A stretch of DNA of 64,000 nt, taken from Allostella sp. ATCC 35155 (GTDB taxonomy: Bacteria; Pseudomonadota; Alphaproteobacteria; ATCC43930; Allostellaceae). The notes under the pieces were generated by a model, which ran no database searches, was not told where the DNA came from, and was given only the letters and a program-made list of their open reading frames with translations. Below are positions 8,547-16,995 of the stretch, in pieces (position 1 is the stretch's first letter; each line of letters begins with the position of its first letter). A program made the translations under genes and the position numbers. Location: contig AP019701.1 in assembly GCA_006738865.1 (NCBI GenBank), positions 425,001 to 489,000 on the forward strand, given 5' to 3'.

Positions 8547-10225
8547 GCCAGCTTTCCCCGATCCAGATCGACATCCTGTGGAAGCGTCTGGTCACCGCCG
8601 TCGACGAGGCGGCGACGACACTGGTGCGCGCCTCCTTCTCCAGCGTCATCCGCGACTTCCACGACTATGCCTGCGCCCTCTTCGACCGCCGCGGGCGGAT
8701 GCTGGCGCAATCGACCCATTCGACGCCGGGCCTGCTCGGCATCCTGCCCTTCACCATCCCGGGCTTCCTCGCCCATCCGCTGGCGAAGGAGCTGCGGCCG
8801 GGTGACGTCCTTGTCACCAACGACCCGTGGCTCGCGAGCGGCCATCTCATCGATGTCACCGTCGCGACGCCCGTCTTTCGCGGCGACGAGGTCGTCGGCT
8901 TCGTGCTGTCGGTCGTCCACCATCTCAACATGGGCGGCCGGCTCGCCACGCTGGCGAGCCGCGACGTCTACGAGGAGGGGCTGAAGATCCCGATCCTCCG
9001 CCTGTTCCGCGAAGGGCAGCCGGAGGAGGCCGTGTTCGAGTTCATCCGCGCCAACGTGCGCGAGGGGGGCAAGGTCATCGGCGATCTCCGCGCCCAGGTC
9101 GCAGCCAACGAGGCGGCGGCGCGCAAGCTGCTGGACACCATGGAACTCGCCGGCCTGACCGAGCTGGAGACCCTGGGCGACGAGATTATCAGCCGGTCCG
9201 AGGCGAGCATGCGGGCGGCGATCCGCGAGCTGCCGCCGCTGGAGGTCCACCGCTCGATGCAGCTCCGCGGCGTCGCCGGCTACGAGGAGCCGGTCACGCT
9301 GGCGCTCACGGTCCGCATCCGCGACGGCGAGGTGGAACTCGACTTCGCCGGCACGTCGGCGCAGATCCCGCGCGCGGTCAACGTCACGCTGAACATGACG
9401 CGGTCCTACTCGGTCTATCCGCTGAAGTGCGTGCTCGATCCGGGCATCCCCAACAACGAGGGCTGCCTGCGGCCGATCCGCATCCTGGCGCCGGAGGGCA
9501 GCGTCCTGAACGCCCGCTTCCCGGCGGCGACCTGGGGCCGGACGGTGGTCGCCCACATGCTGCCCGAGCTCATCATCCAGGCCCTGTCCGAGGTCGTGCC
9601 GGGCCGGCTCGTCAGCGGCAGCGGCTCGACGCCGCTCTGGTACGGCAACCTCGCCGGGCGATACCGGGACGGCCGCACCTTCTTTGCCGTCGTGACCATG
9701 AATGGCGGGCTCGGTGCGCGCGCGACCCGGGACGGGATCGGCGCCATCTCCTATCCCGCCAACGTCGCCAACATCCCGGTCGAGGTCATCGAAAGCGATG
9801 CCCCGATCCTCTTCGAGTGCAAGGAACTGGCGCCGGAAGCGGCCGGCGCCGGCCGGCATCGCGGCGGCGCGGGCCAGCGGATCGTGCTGCGCGTGCCGGA
9901 ATCGGCCGCCGAGGAACTGGACGGCACGATCCAGGCGAGCATCCGCGGCGGACGGTTCGGCGTGCCGATCGAAGGGCTGCAGGGCGGCCTGGACGGCGGC
10001 ATCCCCTTCGCGGAGCTGAACGGCCGCCCGGCGCCGCTGGGCTCCTCGTCGGAACTCGCGCCCGGCGACCGGCTGGAACTGGTGGTGCCCGGCGGCGCCG
10101 GGTACGGGCCGCCCTCGGAGCGGGCGACTGCCGATATCGAACGGGACATCGCCGACGAACTGATCGGCGAGGAAGAGGCGCGGCGCCTCTACGGCGACCG
10201 CGCGACCCCGGCGGCTGCGGACTGA
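8543..10225 (+). CDS. Hydantoinase/oxoprolinase family protein, subunit B
   Basis: This 560-residue partner of the upstream HyuA-like subunit starts inside its stop codon (ATGA). Family features include the N-terminal SPIQIDILWKRLVTAVDEA, the metal-site region NDPWLASGHLIDVTV near residue 92, the SVVHHLNMGG stretch, and GSGSTPLWYGN in the C-terminal half. Together the A and B chains form the active ATP-dependent amidohydrolase. The length is normal for the family. There is no signal peptide, so the enzyme acts in the cytoplasm on the compound imported by the TRAP system flanking it. Confidence 0.93.
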   Translation: MSQLSPIQIDILWKRLVTAVDEAATTLVRASFSSVIRDFHDYACALFDRRGRMLAQSTHSTPGLLGILPFTIPGFLAHPLAKELRPGDVLVTNDPWLASGHLIDVTVATPVFRGDEVVGFVLSVVHHLNMGGRLATLASRDVYEEGLKIPILRLFREGQPEEAVFEFIRANVREGGKVIGDLRAQVAANEAAARKLLDTMELAGLTELETLGDEIISRSEASMRAAIRELPPLEVHRSMQLRGVAGYEEPVTLALTVRIRDGEVELDFAGTSAQIPRAVNVTLNMTRSYSVYPLKCVLDPGIPNNEGCLRPIRILAPEGSVLNARFPAATWGRTVVAHMLPELIIQALSEVVPGRLVSGSGSTPLWYGNLAGRYRDGRTFFAVVTMNGGLGARATRDGIGAISYPANVANIPVEVIESDAPILFECKELAPEAAGAGRHRGGAGQRIVLRVPESAAEELDGTIQASIRGGRFGVPIEGLQGGLDGGIPFAELNGRPAPLGSSSELAPGDRLELVVPGGAGYGPPSERATADIERDIADELIGEEEARRLYGDRATPAAAD

Positions 10226-10277
10226 CCGCCGCGACCGCCTGTCTGGACGAGGCGAACAGGGAAAGGAGAACACAGCA

Positions 10278-11261
10278 ATGCAGCAGCGAAACAAGCTACT
10301 CGGGGCGCTGGTTGCCGGCGGGCTGGCGATCGCGGCATCCGCGGCCGTCGCCCAGGACAAGCCGAAGTTCTGGAACCTGGCCGGCGGCGGCTCGGCCGGC
10401 TCCTGGTATGTCGGGGGTGCGATCATCTCGGAGATCGTGAACTCCAACCTCAAAAACGTGCGGCTGACGCCGCAGCCGGGCGGCGGCGTCGTCAACATGC
10501 GCTCCCTGCAGTCGGGCAAGGCGGACTTCGCCTTCATGTTCACCTCGACCTCGGCACAGGCGCTCGCGGGGGAGGGGCCCTTCAAGGGCAAGCCGCTCGA
10601 CAAGGTGCGGGCGATCATGGCGCTGTCGCCCATGTACGTGCACCTGGTGGTCCGCGCCGACGGGCCGATCAAGACCTATGGCGACATCGCAGCGCGCAAG
10701 ATCTCGCCCGGCAAGCGCGGATTCACCGGCGCGGAGACCTTCCTCCAGCTCATCCGCGAGCACGGGATGAGCGTCGAGAGCATCGAAGGCAAGGGCGGGC
10801 GCGTGCTCTGGCTCGACTATGCCGACGCGACCGAGAACATGCGCGACGGGCTGGTGGACGGTCTCTTCTCCACCTCCGCCGTGCCGCATTCCTCCTATAC
10901 CGAGTTGGGGTCCGCCTTCCCGATCCGGATCGTGCCGCTGGAGCAGAAGGTGATGGAGGGCTTCGCGAAGAAGACTCCGGGCTGGGCCGTCGGCGCGATC
11001 CCGCCGAACAGCTATCCCGGCCAGACCCAGGCGGTGCCGACGCTGGTCGACGCGATGGGCCTTGCGACCCACGCCGACCTGCCGGAGGAGGACGCCTACC
11101 AGTTCACCAAGCTGGTGTGGGAGCACCGCAAGCGCCTCATCGAGGGCTACCCCGCCTACAAGGACCTCACGGCCGAGGTCGCGATGAACGAGGCCGTCAA
11201 GAGCCTGCCGATGCATCCGGGCGCCACCCGCTACTGGCGCGAAGCCGGCCTGCTGAAGTGA
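10278..11261 (+). CDS. TAXI family TRAP transporter solute-binding protein
   Basis: This 327-residue protein starts with a clear signal peptide, probably cleaved after Ala25 (AAVA-QDKP). The mature protein opens with NLAGGGSAGSWYVGGA (residues 33–48), the defining start of TAXI binding proteins, followed by PGGGVVNMRSLQSGKADFAF and VRAIMALSPMYVHLVVRA. It would capture the substrate in the periplasm for the fused TRAP permease. A strong ribosome site (gggaaaggagaac) and a GC-rich hairpin immediately after the stop suggest higher expression than its neighbours. The same fold reappears at the C terminus of the operon's regulator (12481–14124). Confidence 0.95.
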   Translation: MQQRNKLLGALVAGGLAIAASAAVAQDKPKFWNLAGGGSAGSWYVGGAIISEIVNSNLKNVRLTPQPGGGVVNMRSLQSGKADFAFMFTSTSAQALAGEGPFKGKPLDKVRAIMALSPMYVHLVVRADGPIKTYGDIAARKISPGKRGFTGAETFLQLIREHGMSVESIEGKGGRVLWLDYADATENMRDGLVDGLFSTSAVPHSSYTELGSAFPIRIVPLEQKVMEGFAKKTPGWAVGAIPPNSYPGQTQAVPTLVDAMGLATHADLPEEDAYQFTKLVWEHRKRLIEGYPAYKDLTAEVAMNEAVKSLPMHPGATRYWREAGLLK

Positions 11262-11267
11262 CGCGAC

Positions 11268-11293
11268 GGCGCGGCGGCGAGCGCCGCCGCGCC
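11268..11293 (+). other. Perfect 12-bp hairpin after the binding-protein gene
   Basis: GGCGCGGCGGCG at 11268–11279 pairs exactly with 11282–11293, beginning seven bases past the stop of the TAXI binding protein. No T-run follows. It is therefore more likely an mRNA-protecting hairpin or a pause/attenuation site between the binding protein and the downstream enzymes than a full terminator. This fits the usual excess of binding protein over other transport components. Confidence 0.55.
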
Positions 11294-11314
11294 GATACCT
11301 TCTGGAGCTGAGAC

Positions 11315-12484
11315 ATGAAGTATGCGGTGGTGGGGGCCGGCAACATCGGCCAGGCCCTGATCGAGGATGTGCTCGCGGTCGAGCCCGATGCCGAGTTCGT
11401 CGCGGTCGACCGGTTCGCTGGCGCGCTCGGCCAGGTCGAGCGGCGGTTCGCCGGCCGGGCGGTGACCACGCGCCAGGTCGACGGAACGGATGTCGGCGTG
11501 CTGCGCGACGCGATCGCCGGCGCCGTCGTCACGGCCAACTGCTCGGAAGGGTCGCAGTCGGTCGAGATCCTCGAAGCCTGCATCGCGGCCGGCAGCCACT
11601 ATGTCGACGTCCACGGGACCCTCCTGGTGGACGAGCGGCTGGCCCGGTCCGACAAGGCGAAGGCGGCCGGCGTGACCGCCGTCATGGGCATGGGCTGCAG
11701 CCCCGGCGTCACGAACATGCTGGGCGCCTATGGGGCGCGCCACGCGTCCGGTCGGGTCAGCGTCGATGTCGAGTATGTCACGCACCGGCCGCTCAATCCG
11801 TCCGGCGGCCTGCTGGAGACGGCGCTGCGGCAGTTCCGCAGCCACGTCCGCGCCATGACCTACGAAGACGGACGGATGGTCCCGCACAAGCCCTTCGAGG
11901 GCAAGATCCGGACGAGCCTGCCGGGGATTGCCGGCGAGGTGGAGCTGATCTACACCCCGCACTCCGAGCCGCAGACCATTCCGCTCTTCGTGCCGGGCCT
12001 GCACCGGGTGACGGTGCGCGGAGCCTATCATCCGGAGATGATGACGTTGCTGGAGTCGCTCTACCGCTTCGGGCTTCTGGATGCGGGCCTGGAGGTCACC
12101 GTCGACGGCAAGCGCGCGAACTTCCAGGCGCTTCTTCGCGAGGCGCTGTTCGGCGACGGGACGCTGCGTCCGTCCGGCATCGCGCCGCTCTATATCCTGC
12201 GCGTTCGCGTGACGGGCGAAACCGATGCGGGCACCCAGGTGGACGAGATCACCGTCGGCCACGATCCCGGCTGGGACACGCTGCCCCAGGCCCGGATGAC
12301 GGCGCTGCCGACGGCCTACACCGTGCGCCTCGTCGGCAGCGGCCAGTTTCGCAACCCCGGCGTCCACGGGCCCGAGCTCTTCTCGGACGCCGACGTCGAG
12401 GGTTGTCTCGCGCATCTCGAATCGCGGGGTCTCTGGGTCCATCGCGTGCGCCACGACGGCTCCGGGCGATCCGCCGCCGCATGA
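11315..12484 (+). CDS. Saccharopine dehydrogenase-like NAD(P)-binding oxidoreductase
   Basis: This 389-residue protein has an N-terminal Rossmann fold (YAVVGAGNIGQALIEDVL, residues 3–20) and the arrangement of saccharopine-dehydrogenase/homospermidine-synthase relatives. That includes NCSEGSQSVEILEACIAAG, GSHYVDVHG and GMGCSPGVTNMLGAYGA, which face the amino-acid substrate in this superfamily. It is probably a reductase or dehydrogenase of an amino-acid-like intermediate. Its 3' end overlaps the IclR–TAXI regulator by 4 nt. Together with the aminotransferase two genes on, it hints that the pathway product is an amino or oxo acid. The precise reaction is unknown. Confidence 0.85.
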   Translation: MKYAVVGAGNIGQALIEDVLAVEPDAEFVAVDRFAGALGQVERRFAGRAVTTRQVDGTDVGVLRDAIAGAVVTANCSEGSQSVEILEACIAAGSHYVDVHGTLLVDERLARSDKAKAAGVTAVMGMGCSPGVTNMLGAYGARHASGRVSVDVEYVTHRPLNPSGGLLETALRQFRSHVRAMTYEDGRMVPHKPFEGKIRTSLPGIAGEVELIYTPHSEPQTIPLFVPGLHRVTVRGAYHPEMMTLLESLYRFGLLDAGLEVTVDGKRANFQALLREALFGDGTLRPSGIAPLYILRVRVTGETDAGTQVDEITVGHDPGWDTLPQARMTALPTAYTVRLVGSGQFRNPGVHGPELFSDADVEGCLAHLESRGLWVHRVRHDGSGRSAAA

Positions 12485-14124
12485 GCAGGGGCGGAGCGGA
12501 CAGCCCGGGCGAGAAGGACAAGGATCCGGGCGGCTCGATCGGCAAGGCGATCGCCGTCATCCGCTGCTTCATCGACGGGCAGGACGAATGGGGCGTGCGC
12601 GAGCTGGCGGCGGCCCTGTCGCAGCCGGCCAGCTCGGTGCATCGGCTGCTGCGGGTGCTGATGCGCGAGGGCCTGCTGGCCTTCGACCCGGTGCAGCAGA
12701 AGTACCGGGTCGGCATGGAACTCTACCGCATCGGTTCGGCCGTCGGCCACCGGATGCGGTTCGGGCAGATCGCCGAGCCGGTGATGAAGGAGCTGGTCGA
12801 CGAGACCGGCGAAAGCGTCTGGCTGGCGACCTTCGATGCCGACGACCCGCGCCGCGTCGTCTATGTCGAGGAGCGGGCGCCGCCGCAGCGCCTGCGTCAG
12901 CCCGCGCCCATCGGGCGGACCTGCGGCATCGCCGACGACGTGGCCGGGCTGGCGGTCCTCGCCTTCCTCGGCGAGGGCGAGCGGGCGCGCTCGGGCGTCG
13001 ACGCGGCGCGCCTGGCCGAACTGGAAGGGCGTCTCTGCACCATCCGGCTCGGCGGCTATGCGATCGACGTGTCGGACGATCCCGATCCCGTGGTGCGCAT
13101 CGCGGCGCCGACCTTCGACGGCAAGCGCCGTCCCAACGGCGCGGTCGTGCTGGCCGTCCCGTCGCATCGCTTCGACCGTGCGCGCGAGGCCCAGTTCGGT
13201 GCGCGCGTCGCGGTCGCGGCCGACCGGCTGTCCCACTTCCAGGGGGCCCAGCTGCTCGGTGGCGCCGGCGCCGGCAGCTGGCACGACGGGCTGGAGGTCA
13301 TCGGCGGGCTGATGCGGCCGCACGTCTCCGGCATGGTCGCGACGCCTTCCCTCGGCGGCGGCGCGCGCAATCTCGACGAGCTGCAGGACGGTCGCGGCGC
13401 CTACTGCATGACGACGGCCGCCAGCCTGCGGGCGGCCTACGAAGGGTTGCCGCCCTTCCGCCAGCCGCACGATCGGCTGCGGGCGGTGATGAACCTGTCG
13501 CGCCTCCATCTCCACATCATCGTGCGGGCAAGCACGGGCGTGGGGTCGTTCCGCGACCTGCGCCGCCTGCGCCTGTCGCCCGGCCTGCAGGGCTTCTCGA
13601 CGTCGCATCTCTTCGACGACCTGCTGGCGCTCGCGCGGGTTTCGGCGGCGAGCATCCGGCGCGCCGGCGGCGACGTCGTCCATTTCGACTATCCCGAGGC
13701 GCGGCGCCAGTTCGAGGCCGGCCATATCGACGCGATGATCTGGCTGACCGGGTTGCCCAACGCGCTCTACCGCGACCTCGCCGCCACCGGCGATGCCCGG
13801 CTGGTGCCGCTCGACCGGCCCCTCATCGAGGCGATGGCGGCGCAGAACCCGGCCTACGAGGCCGGGGCGCTGCCGGCCGGCATGTACCAGAACCAGCCCG
13901 ATCCGGTGCCGACCCTCGGCGTTCGCACCGTCCTCGCGACCACCGTCGACCGTGACCCGGCCGAGGTCCGTGCGGTCACGCAGGCGGTGTTCGAGCGCCG
14001 GCAGGATCTCGTGCGCGTCTCCTCGGCCTATGGCGATCTCGACGCCACCTTCGCCCAGGGGATGATGACCGTCCCGGTGCATTCGGGCGCCCGCGACCAC
14101 TGGGACGCGATGGCCCATTCGTGA
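12481..14124 (+). CDS. IclR-family regulator fused to a TAXI-type solute-binding domain
   Basis: This 547-residue protein has three parts. Residues 17–85 form an IclR winged helix-turn-helix (GSIGKAIAVIRCF, QPASSVHRLLRVLMREGLL). Residues 86 to about 250 form the IclR effector domain. From about 258 to the end there is a complete TAXI binding fold without signal peptide (GAGAGSWHDG at 261–270, SLGGGARNLDEL, LRAVMNLSRLHLHIIVRA, RLSPGLQGFSTS, PVHSGARDHWDAM). The last part aligns along its length with the operon's own binding protein. The normal IclR length is about 260. The ATG at 12481 overlaps the previous stop, and the next gene follows directly. It is likely a cytoplasmic ligand-sensing controller of this operon. 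The fold assignments are firm and the ligand is inferred. Confidence 0.9.
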   Translation: MSRGGADSPGEKDKDPGGSIGKAIAVIRCFIDGQDEWGVRELAAALSQPASSVHRLLRVLMREGLLAFDPVQQKYRVGMELYRIGSAVGHRMRFGQIAEPVMKELVDETGESVWLATFDADDPRRVVYVEERAPPQRLRQPAPIGRTCGIADDVAGLAVLAFLGEGERARSGVDAARLAELEGRLCTIRLGGYAIDVSDDPDPVVRIAAPTFDGKRRPNGAVVLAVPSHRFDRAREAQFGARVAVAADRLSHFQGAQLLGGAGAGSWHDGLEVIGGLMRPHVSGMVATPSLGGGARNLDELQDGRGAYCMTTAASLRAAYEGLPPFRQPHDRLRAVMNLSRLHLHIIVRASTGVGSFRDLRRLRLSPGLQGFSTSHLFDDLLALARVSAASIRRAGGDVVHFDYPEARRQFEAGHIDAMIWLTGLPNALYRDLAATGDARLVPLDRPLIEAMAAQNPAYEAGALPAGMYQNQPDPVPTLGVRTVLATTVDRDPAEVRAVTQAVFERRQDLVRVSSAYGDLDATFAQGMMTVPVHSGARDHWDAMAHS

Positions 14125-14180
14125 TTGGCTCGTCCGGCCGGCGCACGGGCCGACCGGAGCAACTGGAGGCATGTCGACAG

Positions 14181-15311
14181 ATGGTGCGCGTATCGGCCGA
14201 AGTCCTGAACTCGTCCCGGCCGCCCTATACCCCGGGCCAGTCCCGGGAGGCGGTGGCGGCCCGCTTCGGCCTGGCGATCGAGGACGTCGCCAAGCTCGGA
14301 TCGGCGGAGAATCCCTTCGGCCCCTCCCCGAAGGCGGCGGCGGCGGTCGATGCCGCGCGGTCGCGCATCGACAATTACCCGGACTGGTCCTCGCGGGCCC
14401 TGCGGGAGGCGATCGGCGCGAAGTACGGCTTCGATCCCGACTGCGTCGTCTGCGGCTCGGGCGAGACCGAGGTCATCTCGCTCGTCCTGCGGGCCTATTC
14501 GCGGCCGGGCGACCGCATCCTGATGTTCGCGCCCTGCTTTCCCGTCTATCACATCTTCACCGAGCAGGAGGGGCGGGTTCCCCTCTTCGTCCCGCTGGCC
14601 TCCGCCACGGATTTCGACTTCGACCGCTACCTGGAGGCGCTGCGGGCCGAGCGGCCGGCAATCGCCTTCGTGACCAATCCGCACAGCCCGACCGGGCGAC
14701 TGCCGTCCGAAGCGGACATCCGCCGCGTCGCCGAGGCGGCCGCCGGGACCGATACGCTGGTCGTCCTCGACGAGGCCTATATCCACTTCACCGAGACGCC
14801 CGGCCACATGGCGCTGACCCGGGACTATCCGCACCTCATCGTCCTGCGAACCTTCTCCAAGGCCTTCGGGCTGGCCGGATTGCGGCTCGGTTTCGGCGTC
14901 GCCGCCAATGCCGGGCTGGTCACGCCGCTGCGCAACATCAAGCCGACCTGGAACCTCGGCTGGATGCAGACGGCCGGCGGCATCGCTGCGCTCGACGACG
15001 ATGCGCACGTCGCCCGCACCGTCGCCATGGTCGTCGAGATGCGGGCCTACACCGCCCAGGCGCTTGCGGGCCTGAACCGCTTCCGCATGGTGGACGGGTC
15101 GCGCAGCAACTTCTTCCTGGTCGAGATCCTGGACCCTGAACTGACCTCGACGACGGTCTTCGAACGCCTTCTCGAGAAGGGGGTGATCGTCAAGGACTGC
15201 TCGATCGACTTCGTCGGCTTGGGGGACCGCTTCCTGCGCGTCGATGTCGGCGTGAAGAAGGACATGGACCGATTCATCGGCGCGCTGCGCGGTCTCGATC
15301 GAAACTGGTGA
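14181..15311 (+). CDS. Histidinol-phosphate aminotransferase-like PLP enzyme
   Basis: This is a fold-type I aminotransferase of 376 residues from the ATG at 14181. A GTG at 14121, overlapping the regulator stop, would add 20 non-conserved residues. Family features are SAENPFGPSPKAAAAV, NYPDWSSRALREAIG, the phosphate-binding SGETEVISLVLRAY, NPHSPTG, VLDEAYIHF, and the PLP lysine in TFSKAFGLAGLRLGF (about Lys227). It resembles HisC, but its place at the end of a catabolic TRAP operon, far from his genes, suggests transamination of the imported compound's product rather than histidine synthesis. A GGAGG precedes 14181 with somewhat long spacing. Confidence 0.88.
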   Translation: MVRVSAEVLNSSRPPYTPGQSREAVAARFGLAIEDVAKLGSAENPFGPSPKAAAAVDAARSRIDNYPDWSSRALREAIGAKYGFDPDCVVCGSGETEVISLVLRAYSRPGDRILMFAPCFPVYHIFTEQEGRVPLFVPLASATDFDFDRYLEALRAERPAIAFVTNPHSPTGRLPSEADIRRVAEAAAGTDTLVVLDEAYIHFTETPGHMALTRDYPHLIVLRTFSKAFGLAGLRLGFGVAANAGLVTPLRNIKPTWNLGWMQTAGGIAALDDDAHVARTVAMVVEMRAYTAQALAGLNRFRMVDGSRSNFFLVEILDPELTSTTVFERLLEKGVIVKDCSIDFVGLGDRFLRVDVGVKKDMDRFIGALRGLDRNW

Positions 15312-15431
15312 GACACCGGCGGCCGCGGGCGCTCCATCCGGAGGGTCTCGCTGGCGATCTCAGCAATTGTGCGCGCCGCGCATCCAGTCCGGCTTCGGGC
15401 CGGTCTATGCTGGAACGCAGACGACGAACTG

Positions 15432-15456
15432 TCGGTGGTTTGCTGTCCCCGCAACC
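15432..15456. repeat. 25-bp direct repeat, left copy
   Basis: This copy contains the core GGTGGTTTGCTGTCCCCG and ends GCAACC. It matches 24 of 25 bases of the copy at 17753–17777. On the minus strand it encodes the VAGTANHR tail of the recombinase remnant. The CCCCGCAACCA end looks like the 3' end of a tRNA, the usual attachment target of such recombinases. Confidence 0.7.
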
Positions 15457-15473
15457 AATTTGACTTGCTCAAA

Positions 15474-15509
15474 CAGACGGCCGTCGCGCTCACCCGCGGC
15501 GGCCGTCTG
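15474..15509 (+). terminator. Hairpin with short T-run after the left repeat
   Basis: CAGACGGCCG (15474–15483) pairs with CGGCCGTCTG (15500–15509), and the hairpin is followed by CTTTTG. It resembles a factor-independent terminator on the plus strand. It sits 17 bases beyond the left repeat, in the same relative position as the hairpin behind the right repeat. Confidence 0.5.
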
Positions 15510-15710
15510 CTTTTGTGCGCCACAAAGCCACAGCATCCGCGCGAGGTCGCCCTCCAGTTCGATCGTCAGCGTGCCGTTCTCCGGGACGAGGCGGATCACC
15601 TCCACCAGAGAGCGGATCGCGTCGAACGCCTGCAGCAGCATCGCCGGAAGCAGCCACTCCGGCGCGACCGAGGGGCGACCTGTTCGGGAATACGGGCGGT
15701 TTGCTTGGCC

Positions 15711-15924
15711 CTAGAGACAAAACTTCGGTTATCCAAAAATGGATCGAAGTGGGCCGAAACCCTCAACCGCTCAGATTGACGCAACACACCTTCGGGATTC
15801 ACGGAGTCCGCTAGTCTATGGTGCCGGCCGTCGCCCGGACGTTTTGCCATCCGGCCGGGGGGCGGAACGGGGAAGCTGCCCGGGCGCTCTGTCGTGCGGC
15901 CGGGCGCGGGAACGGGAAGGCACG
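15711..15924. other. Leader region before the polyketide synthase gene
   Basis: No gene was recognised here. The gap between the aminotransferase stop (15311) and 15925 holds the remnant recombinase, the left repeat, a hairpin and this leader. The part near 15720–15800 is clearly lower in GC than the surroundings and contains a TTGACG at 15776 without a convincing −10 at normal spacing. A purine-rich ribosome site (cgggaacgggaagg) sits just before the ATG at 15925. Confidence 0.4.
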
Positions 15925-16995
15925 ATGCTCTTGCAGAACGCAACCGCGGTCACGCCGCGCATGGTGGCGCTGGCGACGGCCGTGCCGGCCCATGTGCTGG
16001 AGCAAGGGGCGGTGGCGGAGGCCGCGACCACTATATTCGCGGGCGCCTGCGGAGGGTTCCAGCACTTCGCCCCCGTGTACGACCATGCGGACATCAACCG
16101 GCGCCATTCCTGCGTGCCGCTGGAATGGTTCGGCTTGGCGCACGACTTCGCCGAGCGCAACGGGCTGTTTCTTGATCATGCCGTGGCCCTTCTGGCCGAG
16201 GCGGCTGACGCAGCCCTGGTCGCGGCCGGCCTCGGGCCGCGGGATATCGATGTACTGGTAACGGTATCGTCGACCGGTATGGCGACGCCGGCGCTGGATG
16301 CGCGCGTGATGAATCGCCTCGGCTTCCGCCCGGACGTGGAGCGCCTGCCCATATTCGGGCTCGGTTGCGCCGGCGGTGTGCTCGGCCTGGCGCGCGCGGC
16401 GGCCATGGCCCGGGCTGCGCCGGGCGCCCGGGTGATGCTGCTGGCGGTCGAGCTGTGCAGTCTGACGTTCCGCCGCGACGACCGGTCGGTGACCAACATC
16501 ATCGCCACCGCCCTCTTCGGGGACGGCGCCGCAGCCGCGATCGTCACCTGCCGGGACGACCGGCCGGGGGTGGTGCTCGGCCCATGGGGCGAGCACACTT
16601 GGCCCGGCACGCTGGACGTGATGGGTTGGGATATGGCCGCCGACGGATTCCAGGTCGTCTTCTCGCGTGAGATCCCGGCACTGGTCCGCGACCGGCTGCG
16701 GCCGGTCGTCGACGACTTCCTTGCCCGCCACGGGATCGCGTGGAGCGGCATCGCGGGTTTCCTCTGCCATCCCGGCGGCGCCAAGGTGCTGGATGCACTG
16801 GCCGACTGTTTCGTGCTGGACGCAGCACAGCTGCGCCATGCCCGAGCGACCTTGCGCGACCATGGCAACATGTCGTCGGTCACGGTCCTCTTCGTGCTGC
16901 GGGCCGCTATGGATGCTGTCGCCAGAGGCCGTCACCTGATGACCACCCTGGGCCCCGGCTTCTCTGCCGGAATGCTGCTGGCCGACCTCGGATGA
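15925..16995 (+). CDS. Type III polyketide synthase (chalcone/alkylresorcinol synthase-like)
   Basis: This 356-residue thiolase-fold enzyme has the three catalytic residues of type III synthases at the expected positions: Cys148 in GLGCAGGVLGLARA, His282 in LCHPGGAKVL and Asn315 in RDHGNMSSVTVLFVL. It would extend an acyl-CoA or acyl starter with malonyl-CoA and cyclise the chain to a resorcinol or pyrone. Bacterial enzymes next to an isoprenylcysteine-type methyltransferase are typically phenolic-lipid (alkylresorcinol or alkylpyrone) synthases such as SrsA. The ATG at 15925 has a good purine-rich site upstream. The gene lies between two copies of a 25-bp repeat in a mobile-DNA scar. Confidence 0.9.
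   Translation: MLLQNATAVTPRMVALATAVPAHVLEQGAVAEAATTIFAGACGGFQHFAPVYDHADINRRHSCVPLEWFGLAHDFAERNGLFLDHAVALLAEAADAALVAAGLGPRDIDVLVTVSSTGMATPALDARVMNRLGFRPDVERLPIFGLGCAGGVLGLARAAAMARAAPGARVMLLAVELCSLTFRRDDRSVTNIIATALFGDGAAAAIVTCRDDRPGVVLGPWGEHTWPGTLDVMGWDMAADGFQVVFSREIPALVRDRLRPVVDDFLARHGIAWSGIAGFLCHPGGAKVLDALADCFVLDAAQLRHARATLRDHGNMSSVTVLFVLRAAMDAVARGRHLMTTLGPGFSAGMLLADLG

Larger units (their letters stand above)
15405..15710 (-). pseudogene. Mosaic remnant: IS5-type transposase fragment joined to serine-recombinase tail
   Basis: Reading the minus strand from 15710, an in-frame stretch without a start begins with PYSRTGRPSVAPEWLLPAML and LLQAF, which is the N-terminal pattern of IS5/IS1182-type transposases. 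It then continues as IRSLVEVIRLVPENGTLTIE, LEGDLARML and VKLVAGTANHRQFVV, the C-terminal region of large serine recombinases. An in-frame TAG lies at 15711–15713. Neither parent protein is complete and the catalytic parts of both are missing, so this is a decay product of at least two mobile elements. The switch between the two similarities lies near bases 15610–15630. Confidence 0.6.

Noticed and set aside
14181-15311. Histidine biosynthesis HisC
   Set aside because: The sequence is HisC-like, but its place at the end of a catabolic transport operon makes a dedicated catabolic aminotransferase more likely; the symbol was withheld.
15432-15456. Possible tRNA gene ending in CCCCGCAACCA
   Set aside because: No T-arm, anticodon arm or acceptor 5' strand can be folded upstream at either copy; only a tRNA-end-like repeat remains.
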